38,008 nucleotides of DNA from Gammaproteobacteria bacterium (GCA_029289235.1 JARFTZ010000054.1:1-38008), one strand, 5' to 3'; counted from the stretch's first letter, positions 25,739 through 34,121 are shown. Notes: generated by a model not told the origin, from the letters alone. Numbers and translations: made by a program.

Positions 25739-26233
25739 GTGAACACCGATCCGTCATTGCTTGAGGGTCTTCCGCCGATTCTGGATTACAGAGTCGAGAC
25801 GCTGATCCTCGGCAGCTTTCCTTCGCCGGCATCACTGGCCGCGCGCCACTACTACGCGCACAAGCAGAACCAGTTCTGGCGGGTAATGGCCGCACTCCTC
25901 GGGGAGCCTATGGTGACGTTTGATTACGCCGAAAAGCAGCGTTGTCTGCTGCGCCATCGCGTCGGTGTGTGGGACGTCTATCGCACCTGCCGGCGCGAAG
26001 GGGCGCTCGATTCGGCGATCGAGGCGGCTGAGCCGAACGATTTTTCGCTGCTCAAAAAACAAGCGCCGCGATTGCGGCGCATCTGCTTCAACGGCAAGAC
26101 ATCAGGGAAATTCGAACGCTGGTTCGCCGGGCAGGGGTATGAAACGCGTGTCCTGCCCTCGACCAGTCCTGCCTACACGTTGTCATTCGCCCGCAAGGTG
26201 CAACTCTGGCAGGAAGCGTGGGCGGCCGGTTGA
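25739..26233 (+). CDS. DNA-deoxyinosine glycosylase (UDG superfamily, hypoxanthine-DNA glycosylase)
   Basis: A protein of about 164 residues of the uracil-DNA-glycosylase superfamily, family 6 (HDG), which removes hypoxanthine from deaminated DNA in base-excision repair. Seen: LILGSFPSPASLAARHYYAHKQNQFWRVM (from about residue 22), the VGVWDVYRTCRREGALDSAI stretch, and the C-terminal LPSTSPAYTLSF active-site loop. The GTG at 25739 gives a start just before LEGLPPILDYRVETLILG, matching family length; a TTG at 25712 inside the hairpin element is a less likely alternative. No strong ribosome site is seen. Confidence 0.85.
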   Translation: MNTDPSLLEGLPPILDYRVETLILGSFPSPASLAARHYYAHKQNQFWRVMAALLGEPMVTFDYAEKQRCLLRHRVGVWDVYRTCRREGALDSAIEAAEPNDFSLLKKQAPRLRRICFNGKTSGKFERWFAGQGYETRVLPSTSPAYTLSFARKVQLWQEAWAAG

Positions 26234-26258
26234 TGCATTCTCCTGCTAGGGAGCGGTG

Positions 26259-26588
26259 CTACTTCTTCTTTGCCTTCGATTGATCGCGGATGCACTGCTT
26301 GTACTTGGCCTTCGGCGCGCCTTTGCAGGCCGCTTCGGCTTTCTTGCGTGCTTCGACGCGTGCGATGCAGCGGTCGACGTTCTTCGATTTGGCGCACTCG
26401 CTCGGGACCGGCGGCGGCACCGCTTTCCTGGTTTCGGCGGGCGCGGGTGGCGGGGGCGCCGGGACCGATACCGGGGCGGGGTCGGGGACGAGGCCCGGTG
26501 CGCCAGGGACGCCGGCGGGGCCCAGCTGCGCGTAGACCGGCAGGGCCATTGTCGCCAGCAGGGAAAAGAGAAGCACAACGCTTTTCAT
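26259..26588 (-). CDS. Small secreted proline-rich protein with four cysteines
   Basis: 109 residues, not recognised as a named family. Residues 1-20 (MKSVVLLFSLLATMALPVYA) form a Sec signal peptide with an AYA-like cleavage site (VYA|Q). Residues about 21-65 are rich in Pro, Ala and Gly. The basic C-terminal part carries four cysteines in the order C-x8-C-x13-C-x10-C, which could form two disulfides in the periplasm, and ends KAKKK. GGAG lies five bases before the ATG. It is convergent with the glycosylase gene. A PsiF-like relation was considered but is not convincing. Confidence 0.7.
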   Translation of the reverse strand: MKSVVLLFSLLATMALPVYAQLGPAGVPGAPGLVPDPAPVSVPAPPPPAPAETRKAVPPPVPSECAKSKNVDRCIARVEARKKAEAACKGAPKAKYKQCIRDQSKAKKK

Positions 26589-26784
26589 CGAAACTCCGAG
26601 GATGGGTGGGGCAGGAGTGGTGCAAGAGTAAGGCAGGTCAGCCGCGTGCGCGATTGTATCCTCACCCGGGCCCTTGCGTCATCAAGAAATTATCCATAAT
26701 GAATGGGCTTTGCGTTTCCTGCCGTTGAGCAGACAAGAACGAGTCGGGTATAGTTCCCCGGGTCTTTTCCCAGGATCGAATCCC

Positions 26785-28578
26785 ATGGCCGCGCCGAGTC
26801 AGCAGTCCCTTCCCGAACATCGACTGACCATTCCCGAGGTGCTCGGCATGCTGGTCGAGGATGGTCTGGTCGAGCAGGCCGAGGCTGATGCGTTGATCGC
26901 CGAGGTGCGGTTGCGGCGTTTGTCGGCCCATCCGCTGGCGATCATAGCCGAGCAGAAATGGAAGTCGCTGCAGCCGCCGTTCCGGCCGCTGACGCTCGAA
27001 GAGCTCGGTGAATGGTTCGCCGCTCGGGTCGGTCTGGAGTACTTCCACATCGATCCGCTCAAGGTCGATTTCACCTCGGTAACCGACGTCGTCTCCAGTG
27101 CCTACGCGACGCGTTTCGGCATCCTCGCGGTGCGGGTGACGGCCAGCGAGATCGTCTTTGCGACCACCGAGCCGTTCCTGCGCGAGTGGGAAAAGGAAAT
27201 CGAGTCGATCACCAAGAAGCGGATCCGGCGGGTGATTTCCAACCCGGTCGATGTCGCCCGCTACCTGGTCGAGTTCTACAACCTCGCGCGTTCGGTCAAG
27301 AAGGCGGCGCAACAGGGGAACCAGAGCGCCGGGCTGTCGTCGTTCGAACAACTGGTTGAACTCGGGCGCTCCAACCGCCAGTTCGACGCCAACGACCAGC
27401 ACATCGTCAACATCGTCGATTGGCTGTGGCAGTACGCCTTTGAACAGCGCGCCAGCGACATCCACATCGAGCCGCGTCGCGAGCTGGGCATCGTGCGTTT
27501 CCGCATCGATGGCGTGCTGCATCAGGTTTACCAGATTCCGATGAGCGTGATGGCGGCGATGGTCAGCCGCATCAAGATCCTCGGGCGCATGGACCTCGTC
27601 GAGAAGCGTCGCCCGCAGGACGGGCGCATCAAGACGCGTACCGCCGACGGACTGGAGGCGGAACTCCGCCTGTCCACGCTGCCGACGGCCTTCGGCGAAA
27701 AGTTGGTGATGCGCATCTTCGATCCCGAAGTGCTGGTGCGCAATTTTTCCGACCTCGGCTTTTCCGACGAGGACCGCAAGCGCTGGGAAACCATGGCGAA
27801 CAGCCCGAACGGGATCATCCTGGTGACCGGCCCGACCGGTTCCGGCAAGACGACGACGCTCTACTCGACGCTGAAGCAGCTGGCCACGCCGGAGGTCAAC
27901 GTCTGCACCATCGAGGATCCGATTGAAATGGTCGAGCCGGCGTTCAACCAGATGCAGGTGCAGACGGTGATCGACCTGACCTTCGCCGAAGGCGTGCGCG
28001 CGCTGATGCGGCAGGATCCGGACATCATCATGGTCGGCGAGGTTCGTGACCTGGAAACCGCCGAGGTCGCCATCCAGGCGGCGCTGACCGGCCACCTCGT
28101 GCTGTCGACGCTGCATACCAACGATGCCCCTTCTGCGGTGACGCGGCTGCTCGACCTTGGGCTGCCGTCCTACCTGATCAGCGCGACGATGCTCGGGGTG
28201 ATGGCGCAGCGGCTGGTGCGCGTACTCTGCCCGTCGTGCAAGGAAGCGCGGCCCGCGACGGCCGAGGACGACGCGATGTGGGATCGCCTTGTGGCGCCGT
28301 GGAAGGCCAATCGCCCGGCGCAGTTCCATCACCCGGTCGGCTGCCTCGACTGCCGCATGACGGGGTATCGCGGCCGGATCGGATTGTACGAGATCCTGAC
28401 GCTTTCGCCGGACATGAAGCAGTTGATCAGCGAGAGTGCCGAGATCGCCAGAATCCGCGACCTTGCCTACCGCGAAGGCATGAAGCCATTACGGATCTCC
28501 GGCGCGATGAAGGTGGCGGCCGGGTTGACGACGCTGGCCGAAGTGTTCAAGGTTGCCCCGCCTTCCGAGCGGGTGTGA
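26785..28578 (+). CDS. GspE/PilB-type secretion or pilus assembly ATPase (solitary)
   Basis: A 597-residue cytoplasmic AAA-type hexameric ATPase of the type II secretion/type IV pilus extension class. N-terminal N1/N2 domains occupy residues 1-190; the Walker A GPTGSGKTTT is at 349-358, the Asp box and Walker B around DPDIIMVGEVRDLETAEVA (411-429), and the His box HLVLSTLHTNDA at 437-448. The zinc tetracysteine has Cys482/485 and Cys520/523. The ATG is preceded by AGGA at nine bases. No gspF/pilC, pseudopilin or secretin gene is nearby, so it must work with components encoded elsewhere or be an orphan. T2SS versus pilus assignment is undecided. Confidence 0.9.
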   Translation: MAAPSQQSLPEHRLTIPEVLGMLVEDGLVEQAEADALIAEVRLRRLSAHPLAIIAEQKWKSLQPPFRPLTLEELGEWFAARVGLEYFHIDPLKVDFTSVTDVVSSAYATRFGILAVRVTASEIVFATTEPFLREWEKEIESITKKRIRRVISNPVDVARYLVEFYNLARSVKKAAQQGNQSAGLSSFEQLVELGRSNRQFDANDQHIVNIVDWLWQYAFEQRASDIHIEPRRELGIVRFRIDGVLHQVYQIPMSVMAAMVSRIKILGRMDLVEKRRPQDGRIKTRTADGLEAELRLSTLPTAFGEKLVMRIFDPEVLVRNFSDLGFSDEDRKRWETMANSPNGIILVTGPTGSGKTTTLYSTLKQLATPEVNVCTIEDPIEMVEPAFNQMQVQTVIDLTFAEGVRALMRQDPDIIMVGEVRDLETAEVAIQAALTGHLVLSTLHTNDAPSAVTRLLDLGLPSYLISATMLGVMAQRLVRVLCPSCKEARPATAEDDAMWDRLVAPWKANRPAQFHHPVGCLDCRMTGYRGRIGLYEILTLSPDMKQLISESAEIARIRDLAYREGMKPLRISGAMKVAAGLTTLAEVFKVAPPSERV

Positions 28579-28605
28579 CGGGCCTCAGACGAAACAGGGT
28601 GTATT

Positions 28606-28624
28606 GCGGTTTTCCGCGTTTTTT
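28606..28624 (+). terminator. Weak rho-independent terminator after the GspE-type gene
   Basis: A short stem GCGG/CCGC (28606-28609 and 28614-28617) with a TTTT loop, one G, then six T (28619-28624). The stem is only 4 bp, so strength is doubtful. Confidence 0.45.
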
Positions 28625-28726
28625 CAGCGTCTTGTGTGTCAAGACGGCTTCCGATGAGCGATAATGGCGAATTATTTTTCAGCCTGCCCGGCTTGTGGCG
28701 CAGGCGGGTCTCGTGGAAGGTGCTGA

Positions 28727-29971
28727 ATGAAACGTGTTGATGATTTCCGTTTGCGGCTGGGCGACAAGGAGCTGGTGCCGATCGTTATCGGTGGGATGGG
28801 CGTCGATATCTCGACGGCCGATCTGGCGCTTGAGGCAGCCCGGCTCGGCGGCGTCGGACACATTTCCGACGCCATGATCAACACGGTGACCGATCGCCGC
28901 TTCGACACCAAGTTCGTCAAGGAAAAGCTCAAGCAGTACAAGTTCAACGTTGCCAATCCGAACAAGGCGGTCGTCCAGTTCGACCTCGGCCAGCTGGCCG
29001 AGGCGACCAAGATGCACGTCGGCCGGACGATGGAGCGCAAGCGTGGTGATGGCCTGATCCTGGTCAACTGCATGGAAAAGCTGACCATGAACGCGCCGCG
29101 CGAGACGCTGAAGGTGCGGCTCGAGGCAGCCCTGGACGCGGGCGTCGACGGCATCACGCTGGCCGCCGGCCTGCATCTCGGCTCGTTCGCGCTGATCGAG
29201 GATCACCCGCGCTTCCGTGATGCCAAGCTGGGGATCATCGTTTCGTCGCTGCGCGCGCTGCAGTTGTTCCTGAAGAAATCGGCGCGGACCGGTCGTCTGC
29301 CCGACTACATCGTCGTCGAGGGGCCGCTGGCCGGCGGGCATCTGGGTTTCGGCCTGGATTGGGCCAAGTACGACCTGGCGATGATCGTCGCCGAGATTCA
29401 TCAATACCTGCTGGCCGAGAAGCTCGATATTCCGCTGATCCCGGCGGGCGGCATCTTCACCGGCAGCGATGCCGTGAGCTTCCTCGAGAATGGCGCGGGC
29501 GCCGTGCAGGTGGCGACGCGCTTTACGGTGACCAACGAATGCGGTCTGCCGGATCCGATCAAGCAGAAATATTTCGAGGCGAACGAGGACGGGATCGAGG
29601 TCAACATGATCTCGCCGACCGGCTATCCGATGCGCATGCTGTCGAACAGTCCGGCGATAGGCGACGGCATCCGCCCGAACTGCGAAGCCTACGGTTACCT
29701 GCTCGACGCCAACGGCAACTGCTCGTACATCACCTCGTACAACCGTGAGGTGGCGGCGCATCCGGGCGCCAAGCGCGTGTCGGTGATGGACAAGACCTGC
29801 CTGTGCACGCAGATGCGCAACTTCGACCTGTGGACCTGCGGCCACTACACCTATCGCCTGAAGGACACCACCCGCAAGCAAGAAGATGGCTCGTTCCGCC
29901 TGCTGACCGCGGAGCACGTCTTCAAGGACTATCAGTTCAGCACTGACGGCAAGATCGCGCTGCCCGAATAA
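28727..29971 (+). CDS. Nitronate monooxygenase-like flavoprotein with cysteine-containing C-terminal extension
   Basis: A 414-residue TIM-barrel flavoprotein of the nitronate monooxygenase / 2-nitropropane dioxygenase superfamily. The barrel begins LVPIVIGGMGVDISTADLA; GGHLG (203-207) holds the His of the family active site, IPAGGIFTGSDA (238-249) and GAGAVQVATRF (256-266) are the FMN-phosphate region. Beyond the barrel is an extension of about 100 residues with Cys272, 319, 332, 358, 360 and 371 (including TCLC), suggesting metal or Fe-S binding or disulfides. The true substrate is unknown; enoyl reductase-like roles also exist in this fold. A GATAAT -10-like hexamer lies at 28660. rlmJ follows 12 bases later. 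Confidence 0.82.
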   Translation: MKRVDDFRLRLGDKELVPIVIGGMGVDISTADLALEAARLGGVGHISDAMINTVTDRRFDTKFVKEKLKQYKFNVANPNKAVVQFDLGQLAEATKMHVGRTMERKRGDGLILVNCMEKLTMNAPRETLKVRLEAALDAGVDGITLAAGLHLGSFALIEDHPRFRDAKLGIIVSSLRALQLFLKKSARTGRLPDYIVVEGPLAGGHLGFGLDWAKYDLAMIVAEIHQYLLAEKLDIPLIPAGGIFTGSDAVSFLENGAGAVQVATRFTVTNECGLPDPIKQKYFEANEDGIEVNMISPTGYPMRMLSNSPAIGDGIRPNCEAYGYLLDANGNCSYITSYNREVAAHPGAKRVSVMDKTCLCTQMRNFDLWTCGHYTYRLKDTTRKQEDGSFRLLTAEHVFKDYQFSTDGKIALPE

Positions 29972-29983
29972 GACAGCCGCGCC

Positions 29984-30829
29984 GTGCTTAGCTACCGTCA
30001 CGCCTTCCACGCCGGCAACCACGCCGACGTGCTCAAGCATCTGGTGCTCATCCAGCTGACCCGTTACCTCGGGCAGAAGGACAAACCGTTCTGGGTAATC
30101 GACACGCACGCGGGGGCGGGCGCCTACGAACTGGAAGGCGGCTATGCCGCCAAGCTGGCGGAGTATCGCGGCGGCATCGGACGCTTGTGGGAGCGGTCGG
30201 ACCTGCCGGCGCCGGTCGCCGATTACGTCGAACAGGTTCGGCGCTTCAACCCCGACGGGCGTCTGCGCAAGTATCCCGGCTCGCCGTTCTTCAGCCTCTG
30301 GACGCTGCGCGAACAGGATCGGCTGCGCCTGTTCGAATTGCACAGCACGGATGCGCGCCTGTTGCGCTCGAATTTCCTCGATGCGGGGAAACAGGTGGTT
30401 GTCGAGGATTCGGACGGCTTCGCCGGACTCCGCGCCCTGCTTCCGCCGCCACCCCGTCGCGGACTGGTCCTTATCGATCCGTCGTATGAAGAAAAGCAGG
30501 ATTACGAGCGGGTCATCCAGGCGCTCAAGGATGCGCTGACGCGCTTCCCCGGCGGCACCTATGCCGTCTGGTATCCGCAATTGACCCGTATAGAGTCGCG
30601 CGAACTGCCGCAGCGCCTGAAGCGCCTGCCGGGCAAGGGCTGGCTGCACGTCGCGCTGCGCGTGCGGGAGCCGGCGCGCGACGGCTTCGGGATGCACGGC
30701 AGCGGCATGTTCGTGATCAATCCGCCGTGGACGCTGCACGACACGCTGGCCGGTAGCATGCCGTTCCTGGTCGAGGCGCTGGGCGAGGATGCCGGCGCCG
30801 GATTCATCCTCGAGCAGCAGGCGGCTTGA
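29984..30829 (+). CDS. rlmJ: 23S rRNA (adenine(2030)-N6)-methyltransferase RlmJ
   Basis: A 281-residue SAM-dependent N6-adenine methyltransferase that modifies A2030 of 23S rRNA. The N-terminus LSYRHAFHAGNHADVLKH is nearly the E. coli RlmJ N-terminus and fixes the GTG start at 29984. DTHAGAGAYEL (about 40-50) is the SAM-binding motif; the catalytic motif IV reads DPSY (165-168) instead of the usual DPPY. Length is as in E. coli (280). It is 12 bases downstream of the nitronate monooxygenase-like gene and probably co-transcribed. Confidence 0.94.
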   Translation: MLSYRHAFHAGNHADVLKHLVLIQLTRYLGQKDKPFWVIDTHAGAGAYELEGGYAAKLAEYRGGIGRLWERSDLPAPVADYVEQVRRFNPDGRLRKYPGSPFFSLWTLREQDRLRLFELHSTDARLLRSNFLDAGKQVVVEDSDGFAGLRALLPPPPRRGLVLIDPSYEEKQDYERVIQALKDALTRFPGGTYAVWYPQLTRIESRELPQRLKRLPGKGWLHVALRVREPARDGFGMHGSGMFVINPPWTLHDTLAGSMPFLVEALGEDAGAGFILEQQAA

Positions 30830-30839
30830 GTCACTTCCT

Positions 30840-30923
30840 CGTCATACCGGCGAAGGCCGGTATCCAGTGTCGGAGAGCAATCGTCGCGTGTACACCTGGA
30901 CCCCGGCCTTCGCCGGGGTGACG
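30840..30923. repeat. Dispersed inverted-repeat element, copy 1
   Basis: Left arm CGTCATACCGGCGAAGGCCG(G) and right arm beginning CTGGACCCCGGCCTTCGCCG(G), ending GTGACG; each arm is itself a palindrome (CCGGCGAAGGCCGG and CCCCGGCCTTCGCCGGGG), and the arms are imperfect inverses of each other. The same element recurs at 35286-35353. It lies between the convergent rlmJ and racemase-fold genes. Confidence 0.85.
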
Positions 30924-30946
30924 AATTCAGAGGTTGTCGCGCCTGA

Positions 30947-31609
30947 TCAACACTGCAACTGTTCGATGCGCTCCTTGAGGCGCTGGATGCCGCGTTCCGG
31001 CGAGGTCAGCACCGGCACGTCGCTCGGCGGCATGCCGGCCATGGCGCGGGCCATCGATGCTTGGGCAAGGACAACCACGTCGGCGTTTCCGAGCGCGTCG
31101 CGCAGTCCGGCGGCGACGATGCGGTCGTGCGTTTCGTTGTCGCCGGCCAGCAGCGCCTTGAACGCGTCGGCCATCAGCGTCGGACGGACATCAACATCGG
31201 CGCCGGCTGCGCGCGCCCGGCGCTGCAGGTAGTCGAGCGTCGGCCGGAGGGTGGTTTCCACCGTGGCGAGCACGGCGATGCGCGGCCCCTTGCGGATGGC
31301 TTCCTCGATCATCGCCTCGTCGATCCGCGTGACCGGCATCCGGGTGAGGAACTGGCATTGTTCGACGCTGCCGCCGATCGACGAGCAGGCGGTCATGAAG
31401 ATCGCGCAGCCGGCTTTTTCTGCGGCCTGCACGTAGCCAGCGATACGGGCGTTGATCTCGGGCGTCGGTCCGCCGTTCTTCATCACCTCGCGGATCATCG
31501 ATTCCTCGACGAAATGCACGATTTCGACGCCGGGCATCGCGCTTGCCGTGAGGTTCTGGAACAGCCCCAGCGTCGCGGCGCTGGTGTGGAAGATTGCAGC
31601 TTTGGTCAT
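30947..31609 (-). CDS. Asp/Glu racemase-superfamily protein with a single catalytic-type cysteine
   Basis: A 220-residue protein of the Asp/Glu/hydantoin racemase fold. The first active-site cysteine is present in FMTACSSIGG (Cys75), with VLATVETTLRPTLDYL (113-128) as the typical second-lobe start. Where racemases carry the second cysteine (GCT/GCTE), this protein reads LAQASMA (181-187), with no Cys. Single-cysteine members include decarboxylases and isomerases (arylmalonate decarboxylase is the model case, with its cysteine in the other position), so racemisation is unlikely. The start at 31609 is 7 bases after the GlcG-like gene. It is the third gene of the BKACE operon. Confidence 0.85.
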   Translation of the reverse strand: MTKAAIFHTSAATLGLFQNLTASAMPGVEIVHFVEESMIREVMKNGGPTPEINARIAGYVQAAEKAGCAIFMTACSSIGGSVEQCQFLTRMPVTRIDEAMIEEAIRKGPRIAVLATVETTLRPTLDYLQRRARAAGADVDVRPTLMADAFKALLAGDNETHDRIVAAGLRDALGNADVVVLAQASMARAMAGMPPSDVPVLTSPERGIQRLKERIEQLQC

Positions 31610-31616
31610 GTGGTTC

Positions 31617-32042
31617 TCACGAAATCGGGTTGTTTTGCAGCGCGGCGACGAGCAGTTCGGCGGCCTCGACGTCTTCCTGGGCGGAGATTCCGCCGATCGC
31701 CAGCGCACCGATCAGCTTCTTTTCGGCGTTGAGGATCGGTACGCCGCCGGGCATGGCGGCGAATTTCTCGTCGCCGAACCACGAGAGTTCAAGGTTTTCG
31801 CGTTGCAGGCGTTGCTGGAAGGCGAGCGTCGAGCACCCCATGCGCGACGCGGTGTAGGCCTTGCGCAGGGTCAGTTCGATGCTCAGCGGCCGCGCGTTGT
31901 CGGTGCGGCCGAAGGCGAGCAGGAAACCGTTGCGGTCGCAGACGGCCACGCTCAGCCCGGTGGCGGCATACTTCTCGGCGCCGAGCGCGAGCGCGTGGCC
32001 GACGACCGACTGCGCGGCGCTTTGCGGCAGGTTGTCGCTCAT
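31617..32042 (-). CDS. GlcG/HbpS family protein (DUF336)
   Basis: A 141-residue single-domain protein of the GlcG/HbpS-like family (PF03928): GLSVAVCDRNGFLLAFGRTDNARPLSIELTLRKAYTA (about residues 29-65), then PGGVPI and IGALAIGGISAQEDVEAAE (about 111-129). Members accompany catabolic and corrinoid-linked operons; some bind heme, and GlcG itself, in the glycolate operon, has no settled role. It is 8 bases after the BKACE gene and 7 bases before the racemase-fold gene, so the three are clearly one operon. Confidence 0.88.
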   Translation of the reverse strand: MSDNLPQSAAQSVVGHALALGAEKYAATGLSVAVCDRNGFLLAFGRTDNARPLSIELTLRKAYTASRMGCSTLAFQQRLQRENLELSWFGDEKFAAMPGGVPILNAEKKLIGALAIGGISAQEDVEAAELLVAALQNNPIS

Positions 32043-32050
32043 GTCGGTGG

Positions 32051-32860
32051 TTACGGCTTCGGCTGGATGTTCAGGATGCACCGCGCTTCGTCCGGCGTGG
32101 CGATTTCGCGGTCCATGGCGCGGATCAGCGTCGCCAGCTTTTCGACGAGCTGCAGGTTGTTTTCCGCGCGCTGTTCGGCGTCGATGAACTTGCTGTCCTC
32201 GAAGCCGATGCGCACCAGGTCGGCGCCCATGCCGATCGCCGCGGCGAGGAAGTCGAAGCTCTTGCGGCCGAAGTGGGTGACGCCCCACAGTGCATCCTTG
32301 GGGACGAAATGGCGGAAATGCACCAGCGCATCGATGGTTGCAGGCATCGTGCCGCGATGGCCGAAGACGGTGTTGATCAGCATCGGCTTCGAGACGCTGA
32401 TCTGCTCTTCGAGCTGGCAGATCGAGTTGATCATGCCGACCTCGAACACTTCATACTCGGGAACGATCTTCTTCTCGGCAGCGATCGTCGCGCAATAGAG
32501 GATGTCCGGCAGCGAATTGGCGTACACGGCGTCGCCGAGGTTGGTGGAGCCGCCGTTGAGCGAGGTCATTTCGACGATCGGGCACTTGAACAGCGGCGCG
32601 CAGCGCTGCTCCATGGTCATGTCGGAGATGCCGCCCGAGGACGCCTGGATGACCAGGTTCGAACCTTTGCGGATCAGGCCGATGGTTTCGGCGAAGTCGC
32701 TGACGTCGGGGGTCAGCTTGCCGGTCTTGTCGCGCACGTGCAGGTGGACCATCGCTGCGCCGAGCTTCTCAGCCTGGACCACTTCGGCGGCGACTTCCTC
32801 TGGGATGACCCGGGTGTCGGCGGCGGAAACCGGGGCGAGCGAGATGATGACCTTGTTCAT
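32051..32860 (-). CDS. Beta-keto acid cleavage enzyme (BKACE, DUF849)
   Basis: A 269-residue TIM-barrel Zn enzyme of the BKACE family (PF05853). Known members condense a beta-keto acid with acetyl-CoA and cleave it to acetoacetate and an acyl-CoA (Kce, dehydrocarnitine cleavage and others). The Zn-binding HLHVRD is at 39-44 (His39, His41), with VIQASSGG, VEMTSLNGGSTN, FEVGMINS, FGHRGTMPATIDALV and GADLVRIGFED following in the family order. The ATG at 32860 is preceded by AAGGAGA; a slightly longer frame lacks this. First gene of a three-gene operon; the upstream operator candidate at 32990-33010 lies about 130 bases away. The substrate is unknown. Confidence 0.92.
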   Translation of the reverse strand: MNKVIISLAPVSAADTRVIPEEVAAEVVQAEKLGAAMVHLHVRDKTGKLTPDVSDFAETIGLIRKGSNLVIQASSGGISDMTMEQRCAPLFKCPIVEMTSLNGGSTNLGDAVYANSLPDILYCATIAAEKKIVPEYEVFEVGMINSICQLEEQISVSKPMLINTVFGHRGTMPATIDALVHFRHFVPKDALWGVTHFGRKSFDFLAAAIGMGADLVRIGFEDSKFIDAEQRAENNLQLVEKLATLIRAMDREIATPDEARCILNIQPKP

Positions 32861-32989
32861 TCTGCTGTCTCCTTCAAAGGCCATGGGGTTTCATGGCGGA
32901 TGGTGGCTCGCGGGCGACCGCCCGAGTGCGTTGCGGCGTATTAGATCGGCCGCGGCGAAGGAGTGTCAATGATGTTGCCGTGATTTTTT

Positions 32990-33010
32990 ATGATGTGTTT
33001 TGATGTTTTT
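32990..33010 (-). promoter_or_regulatory. Shared operator candidate in front of the BKACE operon
   Basis: Read on the minus strand this 21-base site is AAAAACATCAAAA followed by CACATCAT. It matches the site at 34127-34147 at 19 of 21 positions, in the same orientation relative to the operon it precedes. The surrounding bases (32981-33015) are much more AT-rich than the rest of the window. Confidence 0.65.
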
Positions 33011-33086
33011 ATGTGCGGTTTTTCATGCAAACCGCTGTTTCGGCGGGCTTTTGGCCTGGCGCTGGATGGGGTGGCGGGGAGGGCGG

Positions 33087-34121
33087 TCAGGGCAGGTTTT
33101 CGCGGAACACCACGCTGATGCGTAGTGCCTCGACGCCGGCGAGCGGGTCGCGCTTGTCGCGCAGGTTGCAGAAGATGCGCACGCTGTTCATCACCACGCT
33201 CAGCGGCGGCTGGGTGAGCACCGCGTCCATGGCGCCGTCGATCAGCAGTGAACGCGTGTCCGGGGTCAGGCCATGGCCGACGAGCACAATCTTTTGGTCC
33301 CGGCCGGCGTCCTTGAGCGCCAGTGCCACGCCGTCGGCGCCGCCGCCGATGTTGTAGATGCCGACGAGGTCCGGGAACTGTTCGAGCAGTTGCCGCGTTT
33401 CCTTGCGGTTCTTCTCGGCGTCGTCCTGGCCTTCGCGCAGGCCGACGACGCGCATGGCGGGGAACATTTCGCTCATCAGGCTGAGAAAGCCGACTTCGCG
33501 TTCCTCGTGGCCGCGATAGGCGCGGCTGCCCGCGATCAGCGCCACCGCGCCACGCCCGCCGGCGAAGCGGCCGACGATCAGCCCGGCGGTGCGTCCTGCC
33601 GCGCGGTTGTCCAGGCCGACGTAGGCGACACGGCGCGAATGGGTCAGGTCGGAGACCAGCGTAACCACCGGAATCCCCTCGTCGGCCAGCGTCGCCACCG
33701 CTTCGCGAACGCGGGGGTGTTCCAGGGCCATGAAGGCGACGCCATCGGCGCGACGGCCGTGGTAGAGCAGGCGCTCGGCCAGCACGTCTGGATTGAAGCC
33801 TTCGATGAAATAGCTGCGACAGCGCACGTTGAAGGGTGAGAGGTGTTCCTCGGAGGAGGACACCATGTCGCCGAGCATGCGCAGGTAGCGGTTGGTTCCT
33901 GACGGCAGGAGAAACGTCAGGCGCAGCGGTTTTGGTCGCAGGGACTCGAACAGGCTGGCTTCCGGCAGGTAGTCCAGCTTGCCGGCGATCTTGAGCACGC
34001 GCTGGACGGTAGTCTCGCGTACGCCGGGGCGGCGGTTGAGGACGCGATCGACGGTTGCGGTGGAGACGCCGGCCTCGCGGGCGATATCAACGATGCGGGT
34101 TCGGGCAAGTTTTGATGACAT
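33087..34121 (-). CDS. LacI family transcriptional regulator
   Basis: A 344-residue LacI/PurR-type regulator. The N-terminal HTH (about residues 9-31) is RIVDIAREAGVSTATVDRVL with NRRPGVRETTVQRVLK as the hinge-side helix; the rest is a periplasmic-binding-protein-like effector domain (LTFLLPSGTNRYLRML, VAYVGLDNRAAGRTAG, GIYNIGGGADGVALAL). The recognition helix STATVDRVLN belongs to the subgroup lacking the classical QTVSRV. It sits between the BKACE operon and the divergent TRAP operon, with the shared operator candidate in both promoter regions; a palindrome ATGTTTAAAAAACAT (34120-34134) overlaps its own start codon, suggesting autoregulation. Confidence 0.92.
   Translation of the reverse strand: MSSKLARTRIVDIAREAGVSTATVDRVLNRRPGVRETTVQRVLKIAGKLDYLPEASLFESLRPKPLRLTFLLPSGTNRYLRMLGDMVSSSEEHLSPFNVRCRSYFIEGFNPDVLAERLLYHGRRADGVAFMALEHPRVREAVATLADEGIPVVTLVSDLTHSRRVAYVGLDNRAAGRTAGLIVGRFAGGRGAVALIAGSRAYRGHEEREVGFLSLMSEMFPAMRVVGLREGQDDAEKNRKETRQLLEQFPDLVGIYNIGGGADGVALALKDAGRDQKIVLVGHGLTPDTRSLLIDGAMDAVLTQPPLSVVMNSVRIFCNLRDKRDPLAGVEALRISVVFRENLP

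Noticed and set aside
28679-30739. 686-codon open frame antisense to the nitronate monooxygenase-like gene and rlmJ
   Set aside because: Spans two real genes on the opposite strand and shows His/Gln/Arg-rich shadow composition.
33011-33060. Short hairpin GCGGTTTTTCATGCAAACCGC near the BKACE promoter as a terminator of the LacI-family gene
   Set aside because: An AAACCGC/GCGGTTT pairing exists (arms near 33015-33021 and 33029-33035), but no clear T-run follows on the minus strand at the hairpin base, and it lies within the promoter region of the next operon.
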